In this document: in pieces, positions 1 through 8,589 of the stretch
How the letters are laid out: each line of letters opens with the position of its first letter
How positions within the stretch are numbered: the stretch's first letter is position 1
From: RBG-13-68-16 sp050018455
GTDB taxonomy: Bacteria; Acidobacteriota; Thermoanaerobaculia; Thermoanaerobaculales; Thermoanaerobaculaceae
Assembly (NCBI GenBank): GCA_050018455.1
Contig: JBEKAA010000004.1
Span: 368,889-432,888, forward strand
Length of the DNA stretch: 64,000 bases
Reading direction: 5' to 3'
Position numbers and translations under genes: made by a program
Notes under the pieces: model-generated
What the model saw: only the letters and a program-made list of their open reading frames with translations
What the model was told of the DNA's origin: nothing
The model's database searches: none

Positions 1-251
1 CCTCGCGCACCGGTCACCTCTCCAACGACCAGGCGTGCGCGGCCCTGGAACGTCTCGCCCATTCGCAGCTCGAGGTGGTCGTCGGGATGCACCTTTCGCA
101 GACCAACAACCGCCCTGAGATGGTCAAGCGCGAGCTGTCCGCAGCGCTGTCGGGCTCGCGCGTGCGGCTGGAGGTGGCATCCCAGCACAGCGCCCTGGTG
201 ATCGAGACCGGTGAGGCCCCTGCGGCCCGCGCCGGTACGGGGCCTCGTTGA
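1..251 (+). CDS. C-terminal end of a metallo-beta-lactamase-fold hydrolase (YycJ/WalJ-like), cut by window start
   Basis: The reading frame is open from base 3 to a TGA at 249-251, giving 82 residues. The segment beginning SRTGHLSNDQA, followed by LSQTNNRPEM, resembles the C-terminal part of YycJ/WalJ-type MBL-fold proteins, where a conserved GHLS motif supplies a late metal-binding histidine and LS.TNN closes the fold. These proteins are presumed exonucleases or phosphodiesterases. The catalytic HxHxDH motif would lie upstream and is not visible. About 97 bp without a gene follow before purS. The assignment rests only on the tail of the protein, so it is moderate. Confidence 0.55.
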   Translation, partial: SRTGHLSNDQACAALERLAHSQLEVVVGMHLSQTNNRPEMVKRELSAALSGSRVRLEVASQHSALVIETGEAPAARAGTGPR

Positions 252-347
252 CCGGCGCGCGAAGGGGATGCGGTTCTTCCCCGGTGCGGCACGTTCGCGG
301 TACCCTTGGGCGCCGCGGGACGCTCGAGGCATGGCGGGAGGCACACG

Positions 348-587
348 ATGCTTGTTGAGGTTCGCGTCAAGCTCAAGGAGCAGGTCCTGGATCCACAAGG
401 GGAAGCGATCCGGCGGGTCCTCTCCGGTCTCGGGTATGGGGAGATCGAGCAGGTGAGGGTCGGCAAGCTTATGCTCCTCGAGGTGGCCGGGACGGATGCC
501 GCGGTCGTGCGGTCCCGCATCGAGGAAGCCTGCGAGGAGGTCCTCGCAAACCCGGTGATCGAGGAGTTCGAGGTTCGCCTGCCATGA
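348..587 (+). CDS. purS: Phosphoribosylformylglycinamidine synthase subunit PurS
   Basis: This 79-residue protein is the small structural subunit that couples glutaminase PurQ to synthetase PurL in the FGAM synthase complex, the fourth step of de novo purine synthesis in the cytoplasm. It starts MLVEVRVKLKE and contains the PurS pattern V.LK..V.DPQG.AI...L..LG followed by V..GK. The ATG at 348 is chosen because GGGAGG sits about seven bases upstream; an in-frame start at 306 would add fourteen unsupported residues. It is the first gene of a purS-Q-L-F-M-N cluster. A separate PurS goes with the short PurL found here. Confidence 0.93.
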   Translation: MLVEVRVKLKEQVLDPQGEAIRRVLSGLGYGEIEQVRVGKLMLLEVAGTDAAVVRSRIEEACEEVLANPVIEEFEVRLP

Positions 588-592
588 AGAAA

Positions 593-621
593 CAGGGCAC
601 AGGGCACAGGGCACAGGGCAC
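593..621 (+). repeat. Single-arm heptamer array (CAGGGCA)x4
   Basis: Four perfect head-to-tail copies of CAGGGCA fill much of the short purS-purQ gap. Unlike most arrays in this window, no inverted partner is visible nearby. The 7-bp period matches the other heptad families listed here. It does not disturb either flanking gene. Confidence 0.85.
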
Positions 622-666
622 AAGCCGCCCACACGCACAAGACGGATCACAATGCGGTGAAGGATC

Positions 667-1368
667 ATGAGTGGGCAGCGGCGGCCGCGGGTGGCGGTGG
701 TGATCTTCCCGGGGTCGAACTGTGACCGCGATGCGCTCGCTGCCGTCGAGTTGGTGGGAGGCGAGGCGGTTCCGGTCTGGCACCAGAGCGCCGACCTCGC
801 AGGCTGCGCGGCGGTGATCCTGCCGGGCGGCTTCTCGTACGGTGACTACCTGCGGGCCGGGGCGATGGCGGCTCACTCTCCGGTGATGGCCTCCGTGCGC
901 CGCCACGCCGCCGACGGCGGGCCGGTGCTCGGCATCTGCAACGGGTTCCAGATGCTGCTCGAGATCGGTTTGCTGCCCGGCGCGATGCTGATGAATCGCA
1001 CGCTGCGGTTCATCTGCCGCGATGTGCACGTGCGGGTGGAGCGGAACGACCTCGCTCTTCTCAGGCACCTCTCCGGTGGCCAGGTGCTCCGGCTGCCGAT
1101 CGCGCACAAGGAGGGGAACTGGTTCGCCAGCACCAATGCCGTTCGAGAGGTGGAGGCAAGAGGCATGGTGGCGCTTCGCTACTGCGCGCCGACCGGGGAG
1201 CTCGACGATGGCGCCAACCCCAACGGTTCACTGAACGCGATCGCCGGGCTGGTCAACGTGCAGGGCAACGTGCTCGGGATGATGCCGCACCCCGAGCGTC
1301 GTATGCGAGCGCTGCTCGGCGGTGAGGACGGAGCTGCGCTGATCCGCGGTCTGGTGGAGGCGGCATGA
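667..1368 (+). CDS. purQ: Phosphoribosylformylglycinamidine synthase subunit PurQ (glutaminase)
   Basis: This 233-residue class I glutamine amidotransferase releases ammonia from glutamine and passes it to PurL. The nucleophile elbow GICNGFQML places the catalytic Cys at residue 91. The rest of the triad is in PHPERRM, with His208 and Glu210. The length is typical of stand-alone PurQ. The start is an ATG at 667 preceded by GAAGGATC. The stop overlaps the purL start by 4 bp (ATGA), which implies translational coupling. Confidence 0.97.
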   Translation: MSGQRRPRVAVVIFPGSNCDRDALAAVELVGGEAVPVWHQSADLAGCAAVILPGGFSYGDYLRAGAMAAHSPVMASVRRHAADGGPVLGICNGFQMLLEIGLLPGAMLMNRTLRFICRDVHVRVERNDLALLRHLSGGQVLRLPIAHKEGNWFASTNAVREVEARGMVALRYCAPTGELDDGANPNGSLNAIAGLVNVQGNVLGMMPHPERRMRALLGGEDGAALIRGLVEAA

Positions 1369-3557
1369 AGTGGGATGCGCCTGCGACGGTTGAACTGGCG
1401 CGAGAGCACGGGCTCTCGGAGCAGGAGTATGAGCGCATCCTCTCCGACCTCGGCCGGGTACCGAATCTCACCGAACTCGGGATCTTCGCCGCCCTTTGGT
1501 CGGAGCACTGCTCGTACAAATCCTCCAGGGTTCACCTCAAGAAGTTCCCGACGCGCGGCCCCCGGGTGGTTCAGGGACCCGGTGAGAACGCCGGCGTCGT
1601 GGACCTCGGGCAGGGGTGGGTCACCGTCTTCAAGATGGAATCTCACAACCACCCTTCCTTCATCGAGCCGTACCAAGGCGCGGCGACGGGCGTCGGAGGC
1701 ATCCTGCGGGACGTCTTCACGATGGGGGCGCGGCCGGTGATGCTCCTCGACTCGCTGCGGTTCGGGTCGCTCGGCGCGCCTCGGATGACGCACCTCGTCG
1801 ACGGAGTCGTGCGAGGGATCGGCGACTACGGCAACTGCGTCGGCGTCCCCACGGTGGGGGGTGAGGTCGACTTCCACCCGAGCTACAACGGCAACATCCT
1901 CGTGAACGCCATGTGTGTCGGCGTGGCTCGGGCCGACGGGATCTTCTACGGGCGGGCCTCGGGACCGGGCAACCGCGTCGTGTACCTCGGTTCCAAGACC
2001 GGCCGCGACGGCATCCACGGGGCCACGATGGCCTCCGACGTCTTCGACGAGAGCGCGAGCGCAAAGCGGCCCACGGTCCAGGTGGGTGATCCGTTCACGG
2101 AGAAGCTGCTGATCGAGTGCTGCCTCGAGCTGATGGGCAGCAGCCTCGTGGTCGGCATCCAGGACATGGGTGCGGCCGGTCTGACATCCTCCGCGTTCGA
2201 GATGGCGGCCAGGGCCGGGTGCGGGCTCACGCTCGATCTTTCCAAAGTGCCGGCGCGCGAGAGGGGGATGACCCCGTACGAGCTGATGCTCTCCGAGTCG
2301 CAGGAGCGCATGGTGCTGGTGGTGACGCCCGAGAACGTCGCGCCGGTGCTCGATGTGTGTAGCCGCTGGGGGCTGGACGCGGTCGAGATCGGCACCGTGA
2401 TCCCCGAGCCGGAGGTGGTGGCCAGCTTCGAGGGGAGGCAGGCGTTTCGGCTTCCACTGCCCCCGCTCGTGGACGAGGCTCCCCGATACCAGCGGCCGTG
2501 GGTGCCGCCCGTTCCCGCCGCGGCGGTGACCCTGCCGAAGCTGCACGACCGTGACTGGGTGGCCGATCTGCGCGAGCTCCTGGCGTCGCCGGTGTTCGCG
2601 AGCTCGAAGCCGATCTGGCAGCAGTACGACCAATCGGTGGGTGCCAGCACCGTGGTCGGGCCGGGTGCCGACGCGGCGCTGCAGATCGTCGAGGGCACGA
2701 GCATTGGCCTGGCGGCGACGACCGACTGCAACGCCCTTGCGTGCTCCCTCGACCCGTTCAACGGCGCAGCGCAGGCCGTGGCCGAGGCCGTGCGCAACCT
2801 GGCGTGCGTGGGCGCCGAGCCGGTGGGCGTGACCGACTGCCTCAACTTCGGCTCGCCGGAAAATCCGGGCGTGATGGGGCAGTTCGTCGCCGCCGTGGAC
2901 GGTCTGGCCGAGGCGTGCCGTGCGTTCGAGGTCCCCGTGGTCTCCGGCAACGTGTCGTTCTACAACGAGACCTCGGGCACGGCGATTCAGCCGACGCCCA
3001 CGGTGGGCATGGTCGGCGTGGTGCCGGAGGTGCGGTTCCGGCCGCGCTCGCACTGGCAGGTCGGTGACGCCATCTACATGCTCGGACCGCTGGAAGGCGA
3101 ACTCGGCGGGTCGAGGTACCTGCAGATCGTGCTCGGCCTGGAGGCCGGTCCCGTGCCGGCGGTCGACTACGAGGGCGAGCGCCGGAGCGCAGCGGTCGCC
3201 CGCGACCTGGTGCGCCTCGGCCTCGCCGCCGCCAAGGACCTCTCGGACGGAGGACTCGCCGTCGCTGCAGTCGAGATGAGCGCTGGCGCCATCGGGTGCA
3301 AGCTGACGTTGCCGACAGGCGTTTCGCCGGTCCGCGCCCTGTTCGGCGAGTGGCGCGGCGGTTTCCTGCTCGCGGCGCCGGTGCCACTGGAGCCCGCGCT
3401 CGAAAGGGCCTGCCACGGGCTCCCGTTGACGCGGTTGGGCGTCGCGGGCGGTACCAAACTGGTTTTCGCTCTCGGGCGCGAGATCGTGCTCGAGGCTCCG
3501 GTCGCAGGGCTCGCGGCGCTGGGCGAGAAGGGTTTGGAATGGCTCTCCGAGGCGTGA
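1365..3557 (+). CDS. purL: Phosphoribosylformylglycinamidine synthase subunit PurL (small type)
   Basis: This 730-residue synthetase subunit uses ATP and channelled ammonia to convert FGAR to FGAM. Its length is that of the small PurL, which needs separate PurS and PurQ, both encoded immediately upstream. Conserved blocks visible include LWSEHCSYKSS near the N terminus, ESHNHPSFIEPYQGAATGVGG, the FGEPK-like DCLNFGSPE, and AKDLSDGGLAVA near the C terminus. It has the duplicated AIR synthetase-type fold of the PurM/PurL superfamily. The start overlaps purQ by 4 bp and the end overlaps purF by 19 bp. Confidence 0.98.
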   Translation: MKWDAPATVELAREHGLSEQEYERILSDLGRVPNLTELGIFAALWSEHCSYKSSRVHLKKFPTRGPRVVQGPGENAGVVDLGQGWVTVFKMESHNHPSFIEPYQGAATGVGGILRDVFTMGARPVMLLDSLRFGSLGAPRMTHLVDGVVRGIGDYGNCVGVPTVGGEVDFHPSYNGNILVNAMCVGVARADGIFYGRASGPGNRVVYLGSKTGRDGIHGATMASDVFDESASAKRPTVQVGDPFTEKLLIECCLELMGSSLVVGIQDMGAAGLTSSAFEMAARAGCGLTLDLSKVPARERGMTPYELMLSESQERMVLVVTPENVAPVLDVCSRWGLDAVEIGTVIPEPEVVASFEGRQAFRLPLPPLVDEAPRYQRPWVPPVPAAAVTLPKLHDRDWVADLRELLASPVFASSKPIWQQYDQSVGASTVVGPGADAALQIVEGTSIGLAATTDCNALACSLDPFNGAAQAVAEAVRNLACVGAEPVGVTDCLNFGSPENPGVMGQFVAAVDGLAEACRAFEVPVVSGNVSFYNETSGTAIQPTPTVGMVGVVPEVRFRPRSHWQVGDAIYMLGPLEGELGGSRYLQIVLGLEAGPVPAVDYEGERRSAAVARDLVRLGLAAAKDLSDGGLAVAAVEMSAGAIGCKLTLPTGVSPVRALFGEWRGGFLLAAPVPLEPALERACHGLPLTRLGVAGGTKLVFALGREIVLEAPVAGLAALGEKGLEWLSEA

Positions 3558-4960
3558 GCGACGCGGACGACACGTTCCACGATGAATGCGGCGTGTGTGC
3601 CGTGCTCGGCCACCCGGACGCCGCGAACCTCGTCTATCTCGGTCTCTACGCGCTCCAGCATCGCGGTCAGGAGTCCGCCGGAATCGCAGCCTTCGATGGG
3701 CGCGAGCTGCGTCACAAGAAGGCAATGGGGTACGTGGCGGACATATTCAGTCGGGAGGTCATCGAGGAGCTGCCCGGCACCGTGGCTCTAGGTCACGTGC
3801 GGTACGCCACCGCCGGAAACTCGACCCTCGCGAACGCGCAGCCCGTGGTGGCCACGACCCACAGGGGCCTGGTGGCGCTCGCACACAACGGCAACCTCGT
3901 CAACGCGCTGAGGCTCCGGCAGCAGCTCGAAAAGCAGGGTGCAATCTTCCAGTCGACCTCGGACAGCGAGGTGTTCCTGCACCTGCTGGCGCGTTCGAAG
4001 TCTCCGACCCTCGAGGGCGCGTTGCTCGAGACGTTGGACGCGGTCGTCGGCGCGTACTCGCTCGCCGTCGTGTGTGACGGCAGGCTCTTCGCTGCCCGCG
4101 ACCCTCATGGGTTCCGGCCGCTCGCCCTTGGACGGCTCGGCGAGGCGTGGGTCGTGGCGTCCGAAACCTGCGCCTTCGACCTGATCGAGGCGAGGATGGT
4201 CCGGGAGGTGGGCCCCGGCGAGCTCGTCGAGCTGGCCGGCGAGGAGCCGCGCGTTCTGCACCCGCCGTCGCCGGGGCCGTACGCTCACTGCGTCTTCGAG
4301 CACGTCTACTTCGCCCGCCCTGATTCCCGTGTCTTCGGCGAAGACGTGGGTCCGGCGCGCGAGAAGCTCGGGGAGCGTTTGGCCAGGGAACACCCGGCGA
4401 GCGCGGACATCGTCGTCGCGGTCCCGGACTCGGGCGTGCCGGCGGCTCTCGGCTACGCCCGCGAGTCCGGTCTGCCGTTCGTGCTCGGCCTGGTGCGCAA
4501 CCACTACGTCGGTCGGACCTTCATCGAGCCGCGCCAGTCGATCCGGCACTTCGGCGTCAAGGTCAAGCTGAACCCGGTTCGGGCGGCGGTCGCGGGCAAG
4601 CGCGTCGTGCTGGTCGACGACTCGATAGTCCGCGGCACGACCTCCCGCAAAATCGTCATGATGCTGAAGGCCGCCGGCGCGCTCGAGGTCCATCTGCGCA
4701 TCTCGTCCCCCCCGACCATCGGGCCGTGCTTCTACGGGATCGACACGCCCCAGCGCCGGGAGTTGATCGCTTCGAGCCAGAGCGTGGAGGAGATCCGGGC
4801 TTTCGTGGGCGCCGACTCGCTCGGATACCTTTCCGAGGAGGGGATGCTCTCGTGCCTGGCCACGCCGGCGCCGAACTTCTGCACCGCGTGCTTCTCCGGC
4901 CGCTACCGTGTTCTCGACGAGGAGGACCACGCGGACGTCGTCGCAAAGGAGGAACGGTGA
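3539..4960 (+). CDS. purF: Amidophosphoribosyltransferase
   Basis: This 473-residue enzyme commits PRPP to purine synthesis by forming phosphoribosylamine from glutamine. The N-terminal nucleophile is Cys17, reached after removal of a 16-residue propeptide (sequence ..FHDE|CGVCAVLGH), as in the Bacillus type. The PRPP-binding loop is VVLVDDSIVRGTTS. Cysteines in CVFEHVYFARPDS and in NFCTACFSGRY match ligands of the 4Fe-4S cluster of Bacillus-type PurF, which suggests an oxygen-sensitive enzyme. The ATG at 3539 overlaps the purL end; longer in-frame starts lie inside purL and are unlikely. Confidence 0.97.
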   Translation: MALRGVSDADDTFHDECGVCAVLGHPDAANLVYLGLYALQHRGQESAGIAAFDGRELRHKKAMGYVADIFSREVIEELPGTVALGHVRYATAGNSTLANAQPVVATTHRGLVALAHNGNLVNALRLRQQLEKQGAIFQSTSDSEVFLHLLARSKSPTLEGALLETLDAVVGAYSLAVVCDGRLFAARDPHGFRPLALGRLGEAWVVASETCAFDLIEARMVREVGPGELVELAGEEPRVLHPPSPGPYAHCVFEHVYFARPDSRVFGEDVGPAREKLGERLAREHPASADIVVAVPDSGVPAALGYARESGLPFVLGLVRNHYVGRTFIEPRQSIRHFGVKVKLNPVRAAVAGKRVVLVDDSIVRGTTSRKIVMMLKAAGALEVHLRISSPPTIGPCFYGIDTPQRRELIASSQSVEEIRAFVGADSLGYLSEEGMLSCLATPAPNFCTACFSGRYRVLDEEDHADVVAKEER

Positions 4961-4972
4961 CAGGTTCGATGC

Positions 4973-5106
4973 GAGCAGAGGAGTTCAAGACGGCAGGGGA
5001 GCGGAGGAGCATGGGAGCAGAGGAGCACAAAGCAGCTCAGGCCGAAGCTGTTGCTTCCTCTTCTGTACTTTTGCTCCTCTGCCCCTCCGCACCTCTGCTC
5101 CTCTGC
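4973..5106 (+). repeat. Inverted pair of octamer arrays (family A, GGAGCnnn) between purF and purM
   Basis: The left arm (about 4995-5028) is a run of 8-bp words GGAGC plus three variable bases. The right arm (5073-5106) is the complementary run of GCTCCTCT-type words. Between them, AAGCAGCT and AGCTGTTGCTT form a further inner stem. The whole segment could fold into one long imperfect hairpin inside the purine transcript. It is non-coding in both strands. Confidence 0.85.
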
Positions 5107-5146
5107 GTGACGGGGCTTGGCGGAATCCACAACCGGAGAGCCCTTG

Positions 5147-6199
5147 ATGGATGATCCCGGCGAACGCCTTACGTACGAGGGCGCCGGTGTCTCGATCGAC
5201 GCGCAGGATCGTGCGCTCGCCGAGGTGAAGCGCCTGGCGAAGGCGACGTTCACGCCCGGCGTCCTCTCCGAGATCGGGAGCTTCGGGGGCCTCTTCACGC
5301 TCGAGCCGGAAAACCCGGCGGGGACGGTACTGGTTGCCTCAGCCGACGGCGTCGGCACCAAGCTCAGGGTCGCCCAGATGGCGGGCAGGCATGGGACCGT
5401 CGGCGAGGACCTCGTCAACCACTGCGTCAACGACATCCTCGTCCAGGGAGCACGACCCATCTTCTTCCTCGACTACTTCGCTTCGGGCCGTCTCGATCCC
5501 GGCGTGGCCGTGGAGGTCATCGCCGGACTCGCGCGCGGCTGCCGCGCGGCCGGCTGCGCGTTGCTCGGGGGCGAGACCGCCGAGATGCCCGGCTTCTACC
5601 AGCGCGGCGAGTACGACGTGGCCGGCTTCATCGTAGGTTCGTGCCGCCGCGACCGCCTGCTGAGGGTCGAGAACGTTTCCTCCGGCGACGTTCTCGTGGC
5701 GCTTCCCTCGACCGGTCTCCACACGAACGGCTACTCGCTCGCGCGCAAGGTGTTCTTCGACCTCCTCGGGCTCAGGGTGGAGGACGAGGTACCCCGACTC
5801 GGCTGTACCGTCGCCGACGCGCTGCTCGCGGTCCACAGGTCGTACCTCCCTGCGGTGGGGCCGCTGATCGATGCCGGTCTCGTGAAGAGCGCCGCGCACA
5901 TCACCGGTGGCGGGATCCCCGACAACCTGCCGCGGGCGTTGCCCGATGGGGTGGGTGCCAAAATCGAGCTCGGCTCGTGGGACGAACCGGCGTTGTTTCG
6001 CCTGATCCGAGAGACGGGCCGCGTGCCCGAGGACGACATGCGGCGTACGTTCAACCTCGGCGTGGGGATGATCCTCGTGGTGCCCGAAGATGCCGCCGGT
6101 GTCGTTCTGGAGAAGCTGGAAGCTCAGGGAGGCGGCTGGGTGATCGGCCGCTGCGTCCGCGGTTCCGGCGTGCGCTTCGCAGGTGAGCGGCGTGCCTGA
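5147..6199 (+). CDS. purM: Phosphoribosylformylglycinamidine cyclo-ligase (AIR synthetase)
   Basis: This 350-residue enzyme closes FGAM to AIR using ATP. Diagnostic blocks are YEGAGVSIDA near the N terminus, ASADGVGTKLRVA, CVNDILVQGARPIFFLDYFA, GGETAEMPGFY and HITGGGIPDNLPR. The ATG at 5147 is preferred over an upstream TTG at 5117 because CGGAGAG lies about six bases upstream of it. A repeat-filled gap separates it from purF, but orientation and pathway indicate the same operon. Confidence 0.97.
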   Translation: MDDPGERLTYEGAGVSIDAQDRALAEVKRLAKATFTPGVLSEIGSFGGLFTLEPENPAGTVLVASADGVGTKLRVAQMAGRHGTVGEDLVNHCVNDILVQGARPIFFLDYFASGRLDPGVAVEVIAGLARGCRAAGCALLGGETAEMPGFYQRGEYDVAGFIVGSCRRDRLLRVENVSSGDVLVALPSTGLHTNGYSLARKVFFDLLGLRVEDEVPRLGCTVADALLAVHRSYLPAVGPLIDAGLVKSAAHITGGGIPDNLPRALPDGVGAKIELGSWDEPALFRLIRETGRVPEDDMRRTFNLGVGMILVVPEDAAGVVLEKLEAQGGGWVIGRCVRGSGVRFAGERRA

Positions 6200-6212
6200 G
6201 AGACGCGTGACC

Positions 6213-6311
6213 CGTGGCCGGTGGTCAGTGGCCCGGACGAGACAGTGCGATGTTCGCTCCGCAGGAGCGTGGGATCTGTTGACGGACCACGGACCACGGA
6301 CCACGGCCCAC
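6213..6311 (+). repeat. Inverted pair of heptamer arrays (family D, GTGGTCC) between purM and purN
   Basis: The left arm at 6213-6233 has three heptads of the type GTGGnCn. The right arm at 6284-6311 has GGACCAC three times and GGCCCAC once, which is the complement. The core between them holds a perfect small hairpin, CGCTCC GCA GGAGCG, at 6255-6269. No open reading frame uses the region. Confidence 0.85.
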
Positions 6312-6322
6312 TGGGAGGACGG

Positions 6323-6931
6323 GTGGCGGGCTTGACTCGGATTGCAGTGCTGCTGTCGGGGCGGGGCACAAACCTCGTGGCGATCGCCGCAGCCTGCTCC
6401 CGCGGCGAGGTTCCTGCCGAAATCGTGCTTGTCGTTTCGAACAAGCCCGACGCGCCCGGCCTCGAGCGGGCCCGCGAGCGCGGCATCCCGGTTGTCGCGG
6501 TCTCCGGCAAGGGCATCTCACGCGAGGAACACGAGCGGCTCGTGATTGCCGAGGTTACCAATGTGGGGGCCGAATGGGTCTGTCTTGCCGGCTACATGCG
6601 GCTGCTGTCACCCGCATTCATCGCGCGGTTCCCGCAGCGGATCGTGAACATCCACCCTGCGCTGCTGCCGTCGTTCCCCGGTCTGGAGGCGCAGCATCAG
6701 GCGTGGGCCCATGGCGTCAAGATCTCGGGGTGCACCGTGCACCTGGTCGACACCGGCTGCGACAGCGGCCCGATCGTTCTCCAGCGCTCGGTTCTGGTGC
6801 TCGACGACGACACGGCGGACTCCCTCGCCCACCGCATCTTGGAGCAGGAGCACATCGCCTACCCCGCGGCGCTACGCCTCCTGCTGACCCGCGCGTGGCG
6901 AGTCGAGGGCCGGCGGGTGGTATTCACCTAG
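6323..6931 (+). CDS. purN: Phosphoribosylglycinamide formyltransferase (10-formyl-THF dependent)
   Basis: This 202-residue enzyme transfers a formyl group from 10-formyltetrahydrofolate to GAR. The start of the fold, IAVLLSGRGTNL, binds phosphate. The folate/catalytic region includes AGYMRLLSP, IVNIHPALLPSFPG with the active-site Asn and His, and HLVDTGCDSGPI with the catalytic Asp. The GTG at 6323 is chosen because GGGAGG lies a few bases upstream; a TTG at 6332 is the alternative. It closes the recognisable purine cluster. Confidence 0.95.
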   Translation: MAGLTRIAVLLSGRGTNLVAIAAACSRGEVPAEIVLVVSNKPDAPGLERARERGIPVVAVSGKGISREEHERLVIAEVTNVGAEWVCLAGYMRLLSPAFIARFPQRIVNIHPALLPSFPGLEAQHQAWAHGVKISGCTVHLVDTGCDSGPIVLQRSVLVLDDDTADSLAHRILEQEHIAYPAALRLLLTRAWRVEGRRVVFT

Positions 6932-6980
6932 GTGGTAGCAGGTGGTGAGGCTCGCCTGCGGCAGAGTTCTCGCGTGATCT

Positions 6981-6998
6981 ATCCCACGTTTGTGGGAT
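6981..6998. other. Perfect inverted repeat downstream of purN
   Basis: ATCCCAC and GTGGGAT form a perfect 7-bp stem around a GTTT loop about 50 bp after purN. There is no following T-run, so it is not a classical intrinsic terminator. It could be a protein-binding site or an mRNA 3' hairpin. Confidence 0.5.
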
Positions 6999-7052
6999 CG
7001 ACAGAGGTGGTTGGGGGGGTAGCTTGTGTCAAAGTCGAAAGGAGCGACGCCG

Positions 7053-7386
7053 ATGGAACCCCCCCGCGCCACGATTATCCTTTATCCTTGGTACCCTCCT
7101 CGTTGTGGCACTCGTTGCGGTGCCCAGCAGAGCGGTAGATCAACCGCCATCCAATAACGATTTCTGTTCGCATGCCGCCCCTGTTATTTGGCCAGAGTGT
7201 ATTGGCAGTGTAGGAGGTCCCAGCAACTGTCAGGAATGTGAGCACGCCTGCGCTAACGCGTTTATGAAGGACGTTCATGATTATGAACTCTCAGGGAATA
7301 ACCCTGTATGCATTCAAGCGGCGCAGCACAAGTACAATCTATGCAATGCAGACTTGACCTGCCCCCCAGAAACGAGTCCAGGCTGA
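7053..7386 (+). pseudogene. Cysteine-rich secreted protein gene, frameshifted in a C-tract and truncated by an IS element
   Basis: AAAGGAG at 7038-7044 is well placed for an ATG at 7053, but that frame ends after about 34 codons. The frame that encodes a convincing signal peptide (FILGTLLVVALVAVPSRA) and a mature part with eight cysteines lies one base out of register. It joins the ATG only if the seven-C run at 7059-7065 is read as six. The last codons, from 7355 on, belong to the left end of the IS3-family element, so the natural C terminus is lost. Codon use is more AT-rich than the neighbours. No family is recognised; a small disulfide-rich exported protein is the visible character. Confidence 0.5.
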
Positions 7387-7432
7387 GAGTTAGAGTTAGG
7401 GGTTTTCAGCCGGAACGAGAAAGGGGCAGGCG

Positions 7433-7711
7433 ATGGCAAGGAAGCGGTTTGCAGCCGAGCAGATCATCCACAAGCTGAGGGAGGCGGAGGTCGAGTCGTC
7501 GCGTGGTCGAACGACGGCGGAGATCTGCCGGAAGCTGGAGATCTCGGAGCAGACCTACTACCGGTGGCGGAAGGTGTACGGGGGCTTGAAGGTCGAGCAG
7601 GCGCGGAAACTGAAGAGCCTGGAGAAGGAGAACAGCCGGTTGAAGAAGGTCGTCGCGGAGCAGGCGTTGGACATTGCGATCCTCAAGGAGGCGGCCGCGG
7701 GAAACTGGTGA
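7433..7711 (+). CDS. IS3-family transposase OrfA
   Basis: This 92-residue protein binds the IS ends. It has a helix-turn-helix region (EICRKLEISEQTYYRWRK, about residues 28-45). A leucine-zipper-like coiled coil follows (KLKSLEKENSRLKKVV). This is the standard OrfA layout of IS3 elements. It ends at a TGA overlapping the start of orfB by 4 bp in the -1 frame, where IS3 elements often use programmed -1 frameshifting to make the OrfAB fusion transposase. Confidence 0.93.
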   Translation: MARKRFAAEQIIHKLREAEVESSRGRTTAEICRKLEISEQTYYRWRKVYGGLKVEQARKLKSLEKENSRLKKVVAEQALDIAILKEAAAGNW

Positions 7712-8589
7712 GCCCGGCGCGGCGGAGGCGAGCCGTGGACGCCATTCGGGAGCGGCTTGAAGTCTCCGAGCGTCGGGCATGTCGGGTGCTGGTGCAGGCG
7801 AGGTCGACGCAGCGTCGGCAAAGGGTTGTCACGTCGGAGGAGGCGCTCGTGGTGGAGCGGATCGTGGCGCTTGCCTGCAAGTGGGGACGGTACGGGTATC
7901 GACGGATCGCGGACGAGCTGCACGACGAGGGGTGGCGGGTGAATCACAAGCGGGTGGAGCGGATCTGGCGCCAGGAGGGGTTGAAGGTGCCGAAGCGGCA
8001 ACCCAGGAGGGGGCGGCTGTGGCTCAACGACGGCTCGTGCATTCGCCTGCGGCCGGAGCACAAAGACCACGTCTGGTCGTACGACTTCGTGGCCGACCGG
8101 ACGGACGATGGTCGACCGCTGCGGATGCTGACGATCATGGACGAGTACACGCGCGAGTGCCTGGCGATCGACGTCGAGCGACGCCTCACAAGCGAGGACG
8201 TCCTCGAGCGGTTGGCCGAGCTCTTTGTGGTCCGTGGGACGCCGGCGTACATTCGGTCGGACAATGGGCCGGAGTTCACCGCAACGATGGTTCGGGCCTG
8301 GCTGGCCAGGCTCGGGGTGAAGACCCTCTTCATCGAGCCGGGGAGCCCGTGGGAGAACGGCTACATCGAGTCGTTCAACGGCAAGTTTCGGGACGAGTTC
8401 CTCAATGGGGAGCTCTTCACGACGCTGCAGGAGGCCAAGGTTCTGGTGGAGGGATGGCGGCACCACTACAACACGAGACGGCCGCACAGCTCGCTCGGGC
8501 ACCGGCCGCCAGCACCCGAAATGATCCTCTCCTGGCCACCTGGCGTCGCTCTGCTCCGCCAGGTGGCAGCCATGGGAGGACTAACATAA
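7708..8589 (+). CDS. IS3-family transposase OrfB (DDE integrase domain)
   Basis: The frame from GTG 7708 encodes 293 residues with the rve-type integrase core. An HTH_21-like region (GRYGYRRIADEL) comes first. The first acidic residue is in WSYDFVAD, the second in IRSDNGPEF, and the catalytic Glu in NGYIESFNGK, making a DDE triad. The C terminus has the usual HYNTRRPHSSLG motif. The frame also extends upstream of 7708 inside orfA, consistent with production as a frameshifted OrfAB protein. All catalytic residues are present, so the element may still be active. Confidence 0.93.
   Translation: MSPARRRRAVDAIRERLEVSERRACRVLVQARSTQRRQRVVTSEEALVVERIVALACKWGRYGYRRIADELHDEGWRVNHKRVERIWRQEGLKVPKRQPRRGRLWLNDGSCIRLRPEHKDHVWSYDFVADRTDDGRPLRMLTIMDEYTRECLAIDVERRLTSEDVLERLAELFVVRGTPAYIRSDNGPEFTATMVRAWLARLGVKTLFIEPGSPWENGYIESFNGKFRDEFLNGELFTTLQEAKVLVEGWRHHYNTRRPHSSLGHRPPAPEMILSWPPGVALLRQVAAMGGLT

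Noticed and set aside
1179..3725. Long open frame on the minus strand across purL (848 codons)
   Set aside because: It is the antisense shadow of purL and purF in high-GC DNA. The product has an Arg/His-rich composition with no domain, and the plus-strand genes are unambiguous.
6932..7052. Small coding frame between purN and the cysteine-rich gene
   Set aside because: The short frames lack a ribosome site and overlap the inverted repeat at 6981-6998; nothing in their translation looks like a protein.
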